Shown here: positions 1-8,151 of the stretch, in pieces | Numbering within the stretch: the first letter of the stretch is position 1 | Layout: every line of letters starts with the position of its first letter | Assembly (NCBI GenBank): GCA_046732895.1 | Contig: JBKPNZ010000031.1 | Location: 1-64,000 of the forward strand | DNA: 64,000 nt | Origin: JBKPNZ01 sp046732895 | Lineage (GTDB): Bacteria; Actinomycetota; Thermoleophilia; Solirubrobacterales; 70-9 | Direction: 5' to 3' | Made by a program: the position numbers and the translations under genes | Notes under the pieces: model-generated | What the model saw: only the letters and a program-made list of their open reading frames with translations | What the model was told of the DNA's origin: nothing | Databases searched by the model: none

Positions 1-804
1 CTCCGCGAGCGTCCGCAGCGCAAGGCGCCGAAGAGCCGGGTCCCACTGCGCCAGCGCCGCGGCCGCGATCGAGACGGCGCCCGCGCCGGCGCCCGCCGAT
101 TCCAGCTCGTCCAGCAGGACGCGCTCGATCAGCTCCGCCTCCTCGGCCAGCTCGGCCCGCGTTTCGGCGATGTTGCGCTCGGCGGGTCCGAGGTCGCGCA
201 GCACCGGAAGCACCTCTGCGCGGATCCGGTTGCGGGCGAACGCCGGGTCGAGGTTCGACTCGTCGTCGGCGAACGGCAGTCCCGCCGCCGTGGCGAGCTC
301 CCGGACGCGGTCCCGATCGAGCGACAGGAGCGGGCGCGCCACGCGGCCGGCCTGCGGGGGAAGTCCGAGCAGCGCTCGGCTGCCGGGTGACGCCGCCAGC
401 CGGTAGAGCACGGTCTCGGCCAGATCGGTGCGGGTGTGACCGGTGACGACGAGGTCGGAGGTCGTGCGAGCGCGAAGGCGTTCCGCTGCGGCGTACCGCG
501 CGTCGCGTGCGGCGGCCTGCATGTTGCCGCCGGCGAGCGTCGGACGCTCGATGTGGAGGTCGATGCGAAGCTTGGCGCAGAGCTCCCGGCACACGCGCTC
601 GTCATGGGCAGCCGCCTCGCGAAGGCCGTAGTTGACGTGGACGGCGTGGACGTTCTCGGCACCGAGGTACCGCGTGAGAGCCGCGGCGGCGCAGGCCGAA
701 TCGGCTCCGCCGGAGGTCATCACGACGACCGACGCGCCGGGGTCGATCAGGCCGCTGGCGCGCACGGAGTCCCGAAGCTCGTCGAGAGCCGCTGTCTTGT
801 CCAT
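1..804 (-). CDS. tilS: tRNA(Ile)-lysidine synthase TilS, 3' end cut by window edge
   Basis: TilS ATP-dependently attaches lysine to C34 of tRNA-Ile(CAU), so that it reads AUA and is charged with Ile. The frame runs unbroken from ATG at 804 to the left edge (268 residues visible, no stop). The PP-loop SGGADS lies at residues 31-36 and is followed by the N-type adenine-hydrolase fold with GHTRTDLAET near residue 115. There is no Shine-Dalgarno. A TAAGCT hexamer ends 7 nt before the ATG, which suggests a leaderless message. In many bacteria hpt and ftsH follow tilS; they would lie outside the window. The family call rests on motif and fold and is strong. Confidence 0.9.
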   Translation of the reverse strand, partial: MDKTAALDELRDSVRASGLIDPGASVVVMTSGGADSACAAAALTRYLGAENVHAVHVNYGLREAAAHDERVCRELCAKLRIDLHIERPTLAGGNMQAAARDARYAAAERLRARTTSDLVVTGHTRTDLAETVLYRLAASPGSRALLGLPPQAGRVARPLLSLDRDRVRELATAAGLPFADDESNLDPAFARNRIRAEVLPVLRDLGPAERNIAETRAELAEEAELIERVLLDELESAGAGAGAVSIAAAALAQWDPALRRLALRTLAE

Positions 805-951
805 CGCCGTCAGCTTACGTCTGGTGGCGGCGGGTTTCGCGCGGAACAACCATCAGCCGCCTCCTCCGCTCCCGCTGGAACCGTTGCCCTCGGCTACGCC
901 TCGGGCATCTAACTCTGCTCCCGCGTCCGGGGGCGGCAGGGCTCCGGGGAT

Positions 952-1716
952 CTAGGACTCTCGTTTGACTTGGGAGCCGCCGACGATCGCGTCCTCGCCC
1001 GAGGGGAAGCGGACCCACGCCTTGTTGCCGCCGTCGTAGTCGGGCGCCCACAGGACCAGGGTGGCCTCCTCGCGCTCGTCAGCGTCGGCCGGCCCGATCG
1101 AGCAGGGCTCGGCGCTCTCCTCATCGAGTCCGCGCCATACACGCACGAACGGATTCGACTCCCACTCGTCGGCGATCGTCGTCGCCTCGCGATGCCCAGG
1201 GTGGACTCGGGTCTCGGGTGGAAGCTTCATGAGCTTGTCCATGACCGAGGAGCGAAGGTCCTCGAACCCGGTGGCACCCGGCGCGCGCGTCCCGCCCACC
1301 GTGCCCTTGAAGAGGACGTCGGCGGTCAGGCAATCGCCGTCGTCGATCAGCAGCGCAAGGTGGTCGGCGCAGTGGCCGGGCGTGTGCATCGCCTTGATCC
1401 GGATCGCTCCCGACTCGACCACGTCGCCGTCGTCGATCGTGTCGGTGACGACGTCCCCGAGGAGCTCCGCCCCGATCGGATGCGCCAACACCGGCACACC
1501 GAAGCGCTCGGCCAGATCCTCGGCGCCGACGACGTGATCCCAATGGTGGTGGGTCAGCAGGACATGGGTGATCTCGATCCCGTCGCGCTCCACCTGCTCG
1601 ACAAGCGGCTCCGTCACCTCGTTCGAGTCGACGAGGACTCCCTTGCCCCCCGGCCCCTCGGCGACGAGGTAGGCGTTGGAGAGCCAATCGGGGTGCTCTG
1701 CGCGCTCGAGGATCAC
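952..1716 (-). CDS. MBL-fold metallo-hydrolase (glyoxalase II-like)
   Basis: This is a metallo-beta-lactamase fold hydrolase of about 254 residues. The di-metal motif HHHWDH is at residues 56-61, followed by a TPGH segment near 114 and a HPGH near 195, as in glyoxalase II and thioesterase-type members. The start is uncertain: GTG at 1716 directly follows the upstream stop, while an in-frame TTG at 1731 would overlap it by 14 nt. The gene is translationally linked to the class III-like alcohol dehydrogenase upstream. In actinobacteria such pairs occur in thiol-dependent formaldehyde detoxification, where the MBL protein could hydrolyse the thioester product. That role is inferred from context; the substrate cannot be read from sequence. 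Confidence 0.85.
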   Translation of the reverse strand: MILERAEHPDWLSNAYLVAEGPGGKGVLVDSNEVTEPLVEQVERDGIEITHVLLTHHHWDHVVGAEDLAERFGVPVLAHPIGAELLGDVVTDTIDDGDVVESGAIRIKAMHTPGHCADHLALLIDDGDCLTADVLFKGTVGGTRAPGATGFEDLRSSVMDKLMKLPPETRVHPGHREATTIADEWESNPFVRVWRGLDEESAEPCSIGPADADEREEATLVLWAPDYDGGNKAWVRFPSGEDAIVGGSQVKRES

Positions 1717-1717
1717 G

Positions 1718-2824
1718 TCAGCCGAAGTCAATCACGCTGCGGATGCCGTCCTGGGCCTCCATCAGCTCGAAGCCGCGGTTCACCTCGTCGAGGGTGAGCT
1801 TGTGCGAGATGAACGGGTCGATGTCGATCTGGCCCTGCATGTAGAGGTCGACGAGTTTCGGCACGCCCTCACGCCCCTTCACTCCGCCGAAGGACGAGCC
1901 GGCGACCCGTCGCCCGGTGATAAGAAGGCGCGGCACGATGTCGAGGGTCTCGCCCTTGCCGGCGACGCCGGCGACCGTGCATTGTCCCCACCCCATCCGC
2001 GCCGCTTCGACGGCCTGACGCATGACGGCGACGTTGCCCGTGGCCTCGAAGGTGTAGTCGGCGCCGAAGCCGTCGGTCTCCTCGACGATCTTCTCGACGA
2101 CGCCCTCGCCGCCGAGCATCGTCTCGGTCGCGCCCTGGCCGCGAGCCAGCTCGAGCCGGTCCTCCGAGAGATCGACGCAGATGATCCGCTCCGCGCCCTG
2201 AAGCCGACAGCCGGCGACGGCGCCGAGCCCGACCATTCCCGCGCCGAACACCACGCAGGTGGAGCCGGCATCGACCTTCGCGGTGTTCATCGCCGCACCG
2301 AGGCCGGTCGAGAGCCCGCAGGCGAACAGGCAGGCGCGATCGAGTGGAGCCTCTGGGTCGATCTTGGCGAGCGCGATCTCCGGCATCACGGTGTACTCCG
2401 CAAACGTCGAGGTCCCCATGAAGTGGCGGATCTCCTCGCCGTCGCGGCGCAGGCGGGTGGTGCCATCCGGCAGATAGCCCTTGTTCTGCTGCTCGCGGAT
2501 CGCGAGGCAGAGGTTGGTGCGGGGATCACGGCAGTGGACGCACTCCCCGCACTGCGGCGAGAAGAGAGTGACGACGTGGTCGCCCTCCGTGAGCAGGGTC
2601 ACGCCCTCGCCCAGGGCCTCGACCACCCCCGCGCCCTCGTGCCCGAGGACCGTCGGGGCGTATCCCGAGGGGTCGACGCCCGACGCCGTATAGAGATCCG
2701 TGTGGCAGACGCCGCAGGCGACGAGGCGTACCAAAACCTCGCCCGGTCCCGGGTCCGTCAGCTCCAGCTCCTGCACCGCGAGTGGCTCCCCGAACTCCTC
2801 GAGTACGGCCGCACGCATCCTCAT
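1718..2824 (-). CDS. Zn-dependent alcohol dehydrogenase, class III-like (S-hydroxymethyl-thiol dehydrogenase family)
   Basis: This 368-aa medium-chain dehydrogenase oxidises an alcohol or a thiol-formaldehyde adduct with NAD(P)+. The catalytic zinc ligands are C40 (CGVCHTD) and H62/E63 (GHE). The structural zinc lobe has C92, C95, C98 and C106. A Rossmann GAGMVGLGA lies near residue 200, and the C-terminal IRSVIDFG matches class III/mycothiol-dependent enzymes. ATG 2824 is preceded at 8 nt by AAGGAGGAGG, one of the best ribosome sites in the window. The MBL hydrolase follows directly. Whether the co-substrate is mycothiol, another thiol or a simple alcohol is open; an actinobacterial host makes mycothiol likely. 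Confidence 0.88.
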   Translation of the reverse strand: MRMRAAVLEEFGEPLAVQELELTDPGPGEVLVRLVACGVCHTDLYTASGVDPSGYAPTVLGHEGAGVVEALGEGVTLLTEGDHVVTLFSPQCGECVHCRDPRTNLCLAIREQQNKGYLPDGTTRLRRDGEEIRHFMGTSTFAEYTVMPEIALAKIDPEAPLDRACLFACGLSTGLGAAMNTAKVDAGSTCVVFGAGMVGLGAVAGCRLQGAERIICVDLSEDRLELARGQGATETMLGGEGVVEKIVEETDGFGADYTFEATGNVAVMRQAVEAARMGWGQCTVAGVAGKGETLDIVPRLLITGRRVAGSSFGGVKGREGVPKLVDLYMQGQIDIDPFISHKLTLDEVNRGFELMEAQDGIRSVIDFG

Positions 2825-2920
2825 CCCGCTACCTCCTCCTTGGGTCTCGGAGGGATCCTATGACGCGCGCCTAGGTGCGCGCATCCGCGCACTGGCGTCG
2901 GTTGCTTACGGGCGTGGAAC

Positions 2921-3048
2921 GGGCAATAAGGGAGAGGACTTGGGCGGGAAGGGCGCGCAGGCGAGTCCGTGTCGCTGTCACGCATTCTGGTGCCAGGAGC
3001 ACCAATATCGACGACAGCTCGGAGTCGGCATGGACGCCCTTAATGCCC
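2921..3048. repeat. R1a: nested inverted-repeat intergenic element
   Basis: The element occupies the 259-bp space between the alcohol dehydrogenase start and the cyclase stop. The ends are GGGCAATAAGGG (2921-2932) and CCCTTAATGCCC (3037-3048), with one mismatch when paired. Inside, GCTGTC (2974-2979) pairs with GACAGC (3013-3018). That pair encloses a perfect 6-bp stem, TGGTGC/GCACCA, with loop CAGGA (2988-3004). The inner part matches R1d read on the opposite strand, including an 11-mer TGCCAGGAGCA, although the stem bases differ. See the R1 finding. No ORF is supported here. Confidence 0.7.
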
Positions 3049-3083
3049 GCTGTTCGGCCCGGCGCGGGCCGATGACGCGACGA

Positions 3084-4274
3084 CTACTGCGGCTCGCGTG
3101 CTCGCGCGACGAACAGCTCCACCGGCTCCGGGAAGCCCTTCAGGTCCACGCGCCCGATCGGGTCGAACTCGAGGTAGGCCGAGCCACCGATCGCGTCGAC
3201 GACCGCGGTCGTCACCATCACCTCGCCGCCGAGTGCGCGGGCGACGACGCGGTGGGTCAGGTTGACGTCGGTCCCGAAGTAATCGCCGTCGCGGTACACG
3301 GCCGCGCCGCAATGCACTCCGACCCGGGGCTGGGGGCGCTCCTGGAAGAGGGCCAGGAAGCCGACGGCCCACTCGGTCAGGGTCACCGGGTCGGGTGAGA
3401 CGATCATCACCTCGTCGCCGATCGTCTTCACGATCAGGGCCTCGGCCGGCAGGGTTGCCTCCACCGTCTCGACGAACCGCTCGACCAGATCGAGCGCCTC
3501 CTCGTCGCCCTCCTCCTCCGTGTAGCGGGTGAAGCCTGTTAGGTCGACGAAACAGAACGCCATTTGCACCCGCCCGAGCTGGCGCGCTCCGCCGAGCTCG
3601 GATTCCATGTGCCCGACCACGTCCTGCTCCATGTAGAAGCGCAGGTAGCGCTGGTGGATGTACTCCATGAGGGGCGAAGTCTGCGGGAGCAGGTCGCGGA
3701 CGAGGCCCTCCATCTCCTCTGCCATCTCGAGGGAGTCCACCCCCTGGCGGATGAGCGGCTCGTGCACGAAGAGGTGGAACAGGCGTACCTCGGCCTCGGC
3801 TATCTTGCGGATCGACTGCGCGTAGACCCGGATCAGCTGGAGGAGGGCGATCAGCGGGAACCCGGCGCGGAGAACCTCGGCGATCTGTTCCATGGCCTGA
3901 GCGTCCTGATCGGTGAGCGTGCCCTCGAGCGCCGTGGGCGTTCCGAGCAGGGACATGATGCGCTCGATCAGCTCCTCCTCGAGCCCGGACATGTCGGCGA
4001 CCTCCCCGCGGGAGTAGTCGCGGTTCGAGTCCGGCAGAAGATCCTCGATGTAGCCGAAGGCAAGGCGACCGTCGCGCACCGCTCGCCGAAGCTCGTCGAG
4101 GGAGTGGCCGCGCTCGCGCATGCGACCGACGACGCGCGCCTGGGCGGCGGCGGCCACCGTCCAGCGTCCCCGCCGGACGGGGATCACCCGCTCGTGCGCC
4201 CAGCGCTTCAGGGTCGACGCGGGCACACCGGAGATCCGGGCGGCCTCGCTTATCGGGATCACGTCGTCGGGCAT
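3084..4274 (-). CDS. MerR-like HTH plus class III adenylate/guanylate cyclase domain protein
   Basis: This 396-aa protein has a MerR-type winged helix at residues 6-55 (ISEAARISGVPASTLKRW), a helical middle at about 95-215 and a class III cyclase catalytic domain at about 235-390. Metal-binding aspartates D244 (FVDLTGFT) and D287, lysine K283 (VKTIGDEVM), and N338/R342 of the transition-state motif are all present, so cyclase activity is plausible. ATG 4274 has GGGGGAG upstream. A longer frame continues to 4691 but is low-complexity and has no family features. The direct fusion of a DNA-binding head to a cyclase suggests a one-component cNMP switch; the ligand and target are unknown. Confidence 0.85.
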   Translation of the reverse strand: MPDDVIPISEAARISGVPASTLKRWAHERVIPVRRGRWTVAAAAQARVVGRMRERGHSLDELRRAVRDGRLAFGYIEDLLPDSNRDYSRGEVADMSGLEEELIERIMSLLGTPTALEGTLTDQDAQAMEQIAEVLRAGFPLIALLQLIRVYAQSIRKIAEAEVRLFHLFVHEPLIRQGVDSLEMAEEMEGLVRDLLPQTSPLMEYIHQRYLRFYMEQDVVGHMESELGGARQLGRVQMAFCFVDLTGFTRYTEEEGDEEALDLVERFVETVEATLPAEALIVKTIGDEVMIVSPDPVTLTEWAVGFLALFQERPQPRVGVHCGAAVYRDGDYFGTDVNLTHRVVARALGGEVMVTTAVVDAIGGSAYLEFDPIGRVDLKGFPEPVELFVARAREPQ

Positions 4275-4313
4275 CGGCTCCCCCGGACCTCTAACACAGA
4301 CCTCGAACACAGA

Positions 4314-4339
4314 GCGACGGGGTCGCGTCACCCCGTCGC
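4314..4339 (-). other. 10-bp GC hairpin 40 nt upstream of cyclase gene
   Basis: GCGACGGGGT at 4314-4323 and ACCCCGTCGC at 4330-4339 form a perfect stem with a 6-nt loop, in the 250-bp leader of the MerR-like cyclase gene. There is no T run, so it may be a leader structure, an attenuator or a weak terminator of read-through from the lipid operon. Nothing else in 4275-4480 is interpretable. Confidence 0.4.
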
Positions 4340-4480
4340 CCGCGGGCATCACGGCCCGCAACGTCGGCCTCCGGCGCTCTTCACGCCTCGCGGGCCTCCA
4401 ACCTGCACCCCAGTCGCCGGGGGTGGCGGCGGGCGGGCCCACTGCGGCCTGCTGCCTTGTGTTGGTGCAGCGGAGGCTAC

Positions 4481-4516
4481 GCCCGTCGGCCCCGTGAGTC
4501 AATGGCCCCGACGGGC
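4481..4516 (-). terminator. Hairpin terminator of the lipid operon
   Basis: GCCCGTCGG (4481-4489) pairs perfectly with CCGACGGGC (4508-4516). The hairpin begins 8 nt past the stop of the SCP2-like gene on the minus strand. The 3' side is not T-rich, so termination efficiency is uncertain, but the position fits the end of a transcript. Confidence 0.5.
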
Positions 4517-4524
4517 CTAGATGT

Positions 4525-4974
4525 CTACACGACGAGGCTCGGGTGCTCGCTGGTGATGACCTTGCGGTATGGCTCGACGAGCAGCCGGACGGCGGGCAGA
4601 TACACCAGCGCGATCCCGCCCTCCCCCTTGCAGCGGACCTTTCCCCTCGCGATCGCGATGGGCAGGCTCTCCTTCCCCTGGAGGTAGCCATTCGCCACCC
4701 CCGAGTCCATCTCGAGCTCGAGCTTCGCCTTCCACGACGGATCCTCGTCGAACGACCACTCCAAGTGACGGTCGGCCGCGTCGCTCGCCGCCACCCGCAG
4801 GACCATGTCGAGGTCCGGGAACCTGAAGCGCATCCGCAGGCCCGTCGCCTTCAGGACCGGCCCAGCCCGCTCATCGGCGTCGACATCGGTCAGGACCTCG
4901 TCGAGCAGCCCGCGGAACTCGGCCTCGCTGAGGCCACCGCGAACGGATCCGCTCCTCTTGGCTGCCTGCCCCAT
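4525..4974 (-). CDS. SCP2 sterol-binding-like protein
   Basis: This is a 149-aa single-domain protein. Its C-terminal half (residues about 95-140, with GYLQGKESLPIAIARGKV and a following hydrophobic strand) has the SCP2 pattern of a short helix, a G-V-R-x-G turn and an amphipathic closing strand. Such domains bind lipids or sterol-like ligands. It is last in the SDR-acyltransferase-SCP2 run, 44 nt after the acyltransferase stop. No clear Shine-Dalgarno precedes ATG 4974; an in-frame GTG lies about 30 nt upstream. A lipid-carrier role in the operon is inferred. Confidence 0.6.
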   Translation of the reverse strand: MGQAAKRSGSVRGGLSEAEFRGLLDEVLTDVDADERAGPVLKATGLRMRFRFPDLDMVLRVAASDAADRHLEWSFDEDPSWKAKLELEMDSGVANGYLQGKESLPIAIARGKVRCKGEGGIALVYLPAVRLLVEPYRKVITSEHPSLVV

Positions 4975-5018
4975 CGGCGCGCTGGAGTCTATTGCCACAA
5001 GCGCCGGCCACGGGCCGG

Positions 5019-5975
5019 TCAGAGAAAGACCGACCGCCGCTTCATCAGGTTCTCGTAGAGCTTCTGCTGGATCGTCTCCCTGACCTGTTCGGAGACGTCG
5101 AAGACGATGCGGCGGTCGTCGGCTGCATCGGGCGGATGATGGGAGAGGTCGATCGGGTCGCAGAACTCGATGCGCCAGTGGGAGGGCAACGGGATCAGCC
5201 CGACCGGGCCGAGCCAGGGGAAGGTGGGTGTGATCGGAACGAACGGCGCGCCGATGGCGCGGGCTGCCAGGCGGCTCTCCGCGAGCTTCGGATAGATCTC
5301 CTCCGACCCGACCACCGCCACGGGGACGATGGGTGAGCCGGTTCGCAGCGCGATCTCGACGAAGCCGCCGCGGCCGAACCGCTGGAGCCGGTAGCGCTCC
5401 GAGAACGGCTTGCCCGTTCCCTTCACTCCCTCGGGAAAGACCGAGACGAGCTCGTCCTCGCGCAGCAGACCCATCGCGTTGTAGGGGCTGGCGGGAACGC
5501 CGCCGACCCGCCGCATGAAGCCGGACAGGAACGGCAGCACGAAGGCCCAGTCGAGCACCATGAAGCGCGGCCAGCGCGGCAGCGGGTGCTCCTTCATGAT
5601 CGCCATCGTGATCATCCCCGCGTCGAATGGGAAGAGCGAACCGGCGTGGTTGCTTACGAGGAGTGCGCGGCCGTGGGCCGGTACGTTCCGGACTCCCTCG
5701 ACCTCGACCCTCCACCACACCTCGTAGAGGAACTCGAACGCCGGGAAGACCGCTTCGGCGAAGTCCTCGTCGAAGCCCCAGGGGTCCTCGCGGTACTCGC
5801 CTCGCATTCGTCTCGCCAAGACCCCGAGTCCCCAGCCGATGCGTTCGGGCAGGGCGCCGGCCGCGCGCTCAGCGGCGGTCAGCGGGTCGAGCCCTTCCTC
5901 GACGCCGAGGCGGACCTGACGCAGGAAGTCGGCGAGGGCCTCCGTCCCGGTTTCCCGCGTTCCGGTGGCGCTCAT
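5019..5975 (-). CDS. Lysophospholipid acyltransferase family protein (PlsC-like)
   Basis: This 318-aa membrane-associated acyltransferase transfers an acyl group to a lysophospholipid or glycerol-phosphate-like acceptor. The acyltransferase box is SNHAGSLFPFD (H110...D118), with longer H-to-D spacing than the HX4D of E. coli PlsC, as in an actinobacterial subfamily. VFPEG (179-183) and GTGK (186-189) form the second and third boxes. Its ATG overlaps the SDR stop as ATGA (5972-5975), so the two genes are translationally coupled. With the SDR and the SCP2-like gene it makes a compact lipid-modification operon; the acceptor is unknown. Confidence 0.87.
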   Translation of the reverse strand: MSATGTRETGTEALADFLRQVRLGVEEGLDPLTAAERAAGALPERIGWGLGVLARRMRGEYREDPWGFDEDFAEAVFPAFEFLYEVWWRVEVEGVRNVPAHGRALLVSNHAGSLFPFDAGMITMAIMKEHPLPRWPRFMVLDWAFVLPFLSGFMRRVGGVPASPYNAMGLLREDELVSVFPEGVKGTGKPFSERYRLQRFGRGGFVEIALRTGSPIVPVAVVGSEEIYPKLAESRLAARAIGAPFVPITPTFPWLGPVGLIPLPSHWRIEFCDPIDLSHHPPDAADDRRIVFDVSEQVRETIQQKLYENLMKRRSVFL

Positions 5976-6991
5976 CCGCGGACCCCCATCCGGTCCAGCA
6001 GCGCACCGGGATGGAGCGCGGGCACGACGTTGCGACCGCGGATCTTCGCGGCGAAGTCGCGGACCGCGCCATCGGCATCGAATCGCGGCTCGTACCCGAG
6101 CTCCTGACGGAGCCGCCGGTTTTCAACGCCGCGGCCGAAGCGCAGGAAGCGAACCGCGTCGCCGTAGAGCACACCGGCGCCAAGCTCACGCCCGAGTCGC
6201 GAGAGCGCGGGCTCGAACAGCGGGTGTGGCACAGGGACTGCAAGCCGGCGGGTCAGGCGAAGCGCGCGGCTCAACGAGATCGATCCGGACGGAGCGACGT
6301 TCACGGCGCCCCGGACGCGACTGCCCACCGCGGCCTCCAGGGCTCTCGTCGCGTCCTCTGAATGGACGAGCTGCAGCCGCGGGTCGAACCCCAGCTGCGT
6401 CGGGACCACCGGCAGCGAGAGGTAGCGGACCAAGGGCGTCTCGAGCTCGGCGCCGAGCTCCGGCTGGTAGCGGAGCGTGCAGCACGCGATCTCCGGATGG
6501 CGCCGGGCGAAGTTGGCGAAGTAGGCCTCGAGCTCTGAGATGTCCCGCTGGAAGCGGGTGCGCAGCGGCATCCGGCCCGCGAGCTCCTCGGAGAAGAAGA
6601 GCGGCACGGCAGCCTCGCACCCATAGATCGCTGCCGAGCCGCGGATGACCACCCGGCCGAGGGTCTCGGTGCGCTCGCACGCCGCCAGCAGCTGGAGGCT
6701 GCCGATCACATTGATGTCGTGGAGCGCCCGCGCCGGCTTGCCCTCCTCTGGGTACAGAAGGATCCCGCAGTGAACGACCGTGTCGGCGCGCGTCCCGGGG
6801 AGCAGGCGCGACAGCAGCGGGCTGCGGATATCCGCCTCGATGAAGTCCGTGCGCTCCAGCTCGACCGTGGGCGGGCGTGTGTCGATCCCGGCGAGGTACT
6901 CGATCGTGGGATCGCGCTCGAGCCGGCGGGCGAGCTCGCCACCCCAATGGCTCGCGATCCCGGTGATCACCACCCGGCGGCCCGTTGGCAT
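5972..6991 (-). CDS. NAD-dependent epimerase/dehydratase-like SDR protein
   Basis: This is a 339-aa extended-type short-chain dehydrogenase fold. The nucleotide loop TGIASHWGG is at residues 10-18, and a SAAIYG segment sits where the family has its catalytic Ser. The usual YxxxK pair is not visible: the matching stretch reads EAYFANFAR. The protein is therefore an atypical SDR and may be non-catalytic or use other residues. ATG 6991 is preceded by AGGATTAGGAAG; upstream in-frame sequence has no conserved features. The gene is first in the lipid operon and coupled by ATGA to the acyltransferase, so it may act on a lipid or glycolipid head group (inference). Confidence 0.78.
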   Translation of the reverse strand: MPTGRRVVITGIASHWGGELARRLERDPTIEYLAGIDTRPPTVELERTDFIEADIRSPLLSRLLPGTRADTVVHCGILLYPEEGKPARALHDINVIGSLQLLAACERTETLGRVVIRGSAAIYGCEAAVPLFFSEELAGRMPLRTRFQRDISELEAYFANFARRHPEIACCTLRYQPELGAELETPLVRYLSLPVVPTQLGFDPRLQLVHSEDATRALEAAVGSRVRGAVNVAPSGSISLSRALRLTRRLAVPVPHPLFEPALSRLGRELGAGVLYGDAVRFLRFGRGVENRRLRQELGYEPRFDADGAVRDFAAKIRGRNVVPALHPGALLDRMGVRG

Positions 6992-6995
6992 CTTC

Positions 6996-7379
6996 CTAAT
7001 CCTCAGCTTTAGGTCGAGGGCTGCGCGTTGGCGTGTCCCGACCGGACGTCGGCCCCCCCTGCCCGGCCTGACCCTCGGGCTCGTCCCGAAGGGCCTCCTC
7101 GACGGAGGCAAGGCGGCGCTCGAGCTCCTCCAGGCGGCGACCGAGCTCCGCGCTCGCCTCCTTGCCCGCGCGAGCGATCCCGACGCCAGCGTCCTGACCG
7201 CGGCGCGTCAGCTCCTCGCGGGCCTCCCGCCCGCGGCGGGTTACCTCGTCGAGCAGCTCCGAAGCCCGCTCACGCGTGGTCGAGGCTGAGCCGGCGGTCG
7301 CCTGCAGAGTACGCTCGACGGCATCGCGCAGCGCGTCCGCAACGTTGCGGTCGGACGCCTTCTCGGGTCCCTCGCTCAT
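6996..7379 (-). CDS. Coiled-coil, phasin-like small protein
   Basis: This is a 127-aa, highly charged, mostly helical protein with heptad-like repeats at about 10-95 (RGREAREELTRRGQDAG) and a disordered Pro/Gly-rich tail. I recognise no enzyme family. It resembles phasin or apolipoprotein-like coiled coils that coat hydrophobic granules. ATG 7379 is chosen because TAAGCT ends exactly 7 nt upstream; a TTG at 7400 is the alternative. It ends 4 nt before the SDR start, so it probably leads the lipid operon. A similar protein lies at 8106-8474, on the far side of the phosphorylase gene. Confidence 0.7.
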   Translation of the reverse strand: MSEGPEKASDRNVADALRDAVERTLQATAGSASTTRERASELLDEVTRRGREAREELTRRGQDAGVGIARAGKEASAELGRRLEELERRLASVEEALRDEPEGQAGQGGPTSGRDTPTRSPRPKAED

Positions 7380-7416
7380 GGCTCGGAGCTTATTCCGCAA
7401 GGCCTATGCTCGCCCG
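7380..7416. promoter_or_regulatory. Overlapping divergent promoters, both leaderless
   Basis: Only 37 bp separate the two start codons. On the minus strand TAAGCT (complement of 7387-7392) stands 7 nt before ATG 7379. On the plus strand TATGCT (7405-7410) stands 6 nt before GTG 7417. With 17-bp spacing each -35 region would fall on the other gene's transcription start, so the two promoters should compete for polymerase. No T-T-G-A-C-A -35 is evident. Confidence 0.6.
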
Positions 7417-8151
7417 GTGAACAAAGGGGAAACCGACCACCTCCGCCCCACGGCCGAGATCGCGCCCGACGTGATCCTGCCCGGAGATCCGGGGCGGGCG
7501 CTCTTCCTCGCGCAAGGTCTGCTCGATTCGCCGCTCATGAGCAACCACAACCGTGGCCTGTGGGGCTACTCGGGCCGGACCGCCTCCGGGCGTGCGCTGA
7601 CGATCCAGTCGAGCGGGATCGGCGGGCCGAGCCTTGCCGTCGTGGTCGAGGAGCTCGCACGGCACGGGGCTCGCCGCGTTGTCCGGGTGGGCACGTGCCG
7701 CGCGATCGACCCGGCGCTTGCGTCGGGAGACGTGATCGCGGTGAGCTCGGCCGTCGCCGTCGAGGGCGCGAGCAGGGCCCTCGGCGCCGACGGCCTCGCG
7801 AAGCCGGATCGCCCTCTGCACGCCGAACTCGTCGCCCGGATGGGCGAGCTCGGGCGGGAGGCGGGCGTGGTGAGCTCGGACCTCGTCTACGGCGCCGACG
7901 AGGCCGCGGTTGAACGCACCGGCGACGCACTCGCGGTCGACCTCGGAACCGCCACCCTCTTCGCCCTCGGAAGGCATCGCGGGCTCGCGGTCGCCGCGGG
8001 GCTCATCGTCACCGCCGCCGGCGGGAAGCGCCTCGGCGACGAGCGGCTCGAGGCCCTCTCGCTGGAGCTCGGCCGAGCCGCCGCAGCGGCTCTTGAGCGG
8101 AATGATCAGCCTTCGGCGGTGTCGGCACCGGACACCGGCGCCCGAGCCTGA
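7417..8151 (+). CDS. Nucleoside phosphorylase (NP-I family, purine-nucleoside/uridine phosphorylase-like)
   Basis: This enzyme is predicted to cleave nucleosides with phosphate to a free base and ribose-1-phosphate (nucleotide salvage). With GTG 7417 it has 244 aa, typical for NP-I. The phosphate-loop GDPGRA is at 23-28, SSGIGGPS at 65-72, and RVGTCRAI near 90-97 replaces the usual RxGTxG. The start is supported by TATGCT 6 nt upstream; a longer ATG start at 7378 would collide with the divergent gene. The 3' end overlaps the convergent coiled-coil gene by 46 bp. Base specificity (purine or uridine) cannot be decided by eye. Confidence 0.82.
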   Translation: MNKGETDHLRPTAEIAPDVILPGDPGRALFLAQGLLDSPLMSNHNRGLWGYSGRTASGRALTIQSSGIGGPSLAVVVEELARHGARRVVRVGTCRAIDPALASGDVIAVSSAVAVEGASRALGADGLAKPDRPLHAELVARMGELGREAGVVSSDLVYGADEAAVERTGDALAVDLGTATLFALGRHRGLAVAAGLIVTAAGGKRLGDERLEALSLELGRAAAAALERNDQPSAVSAPDTGARA

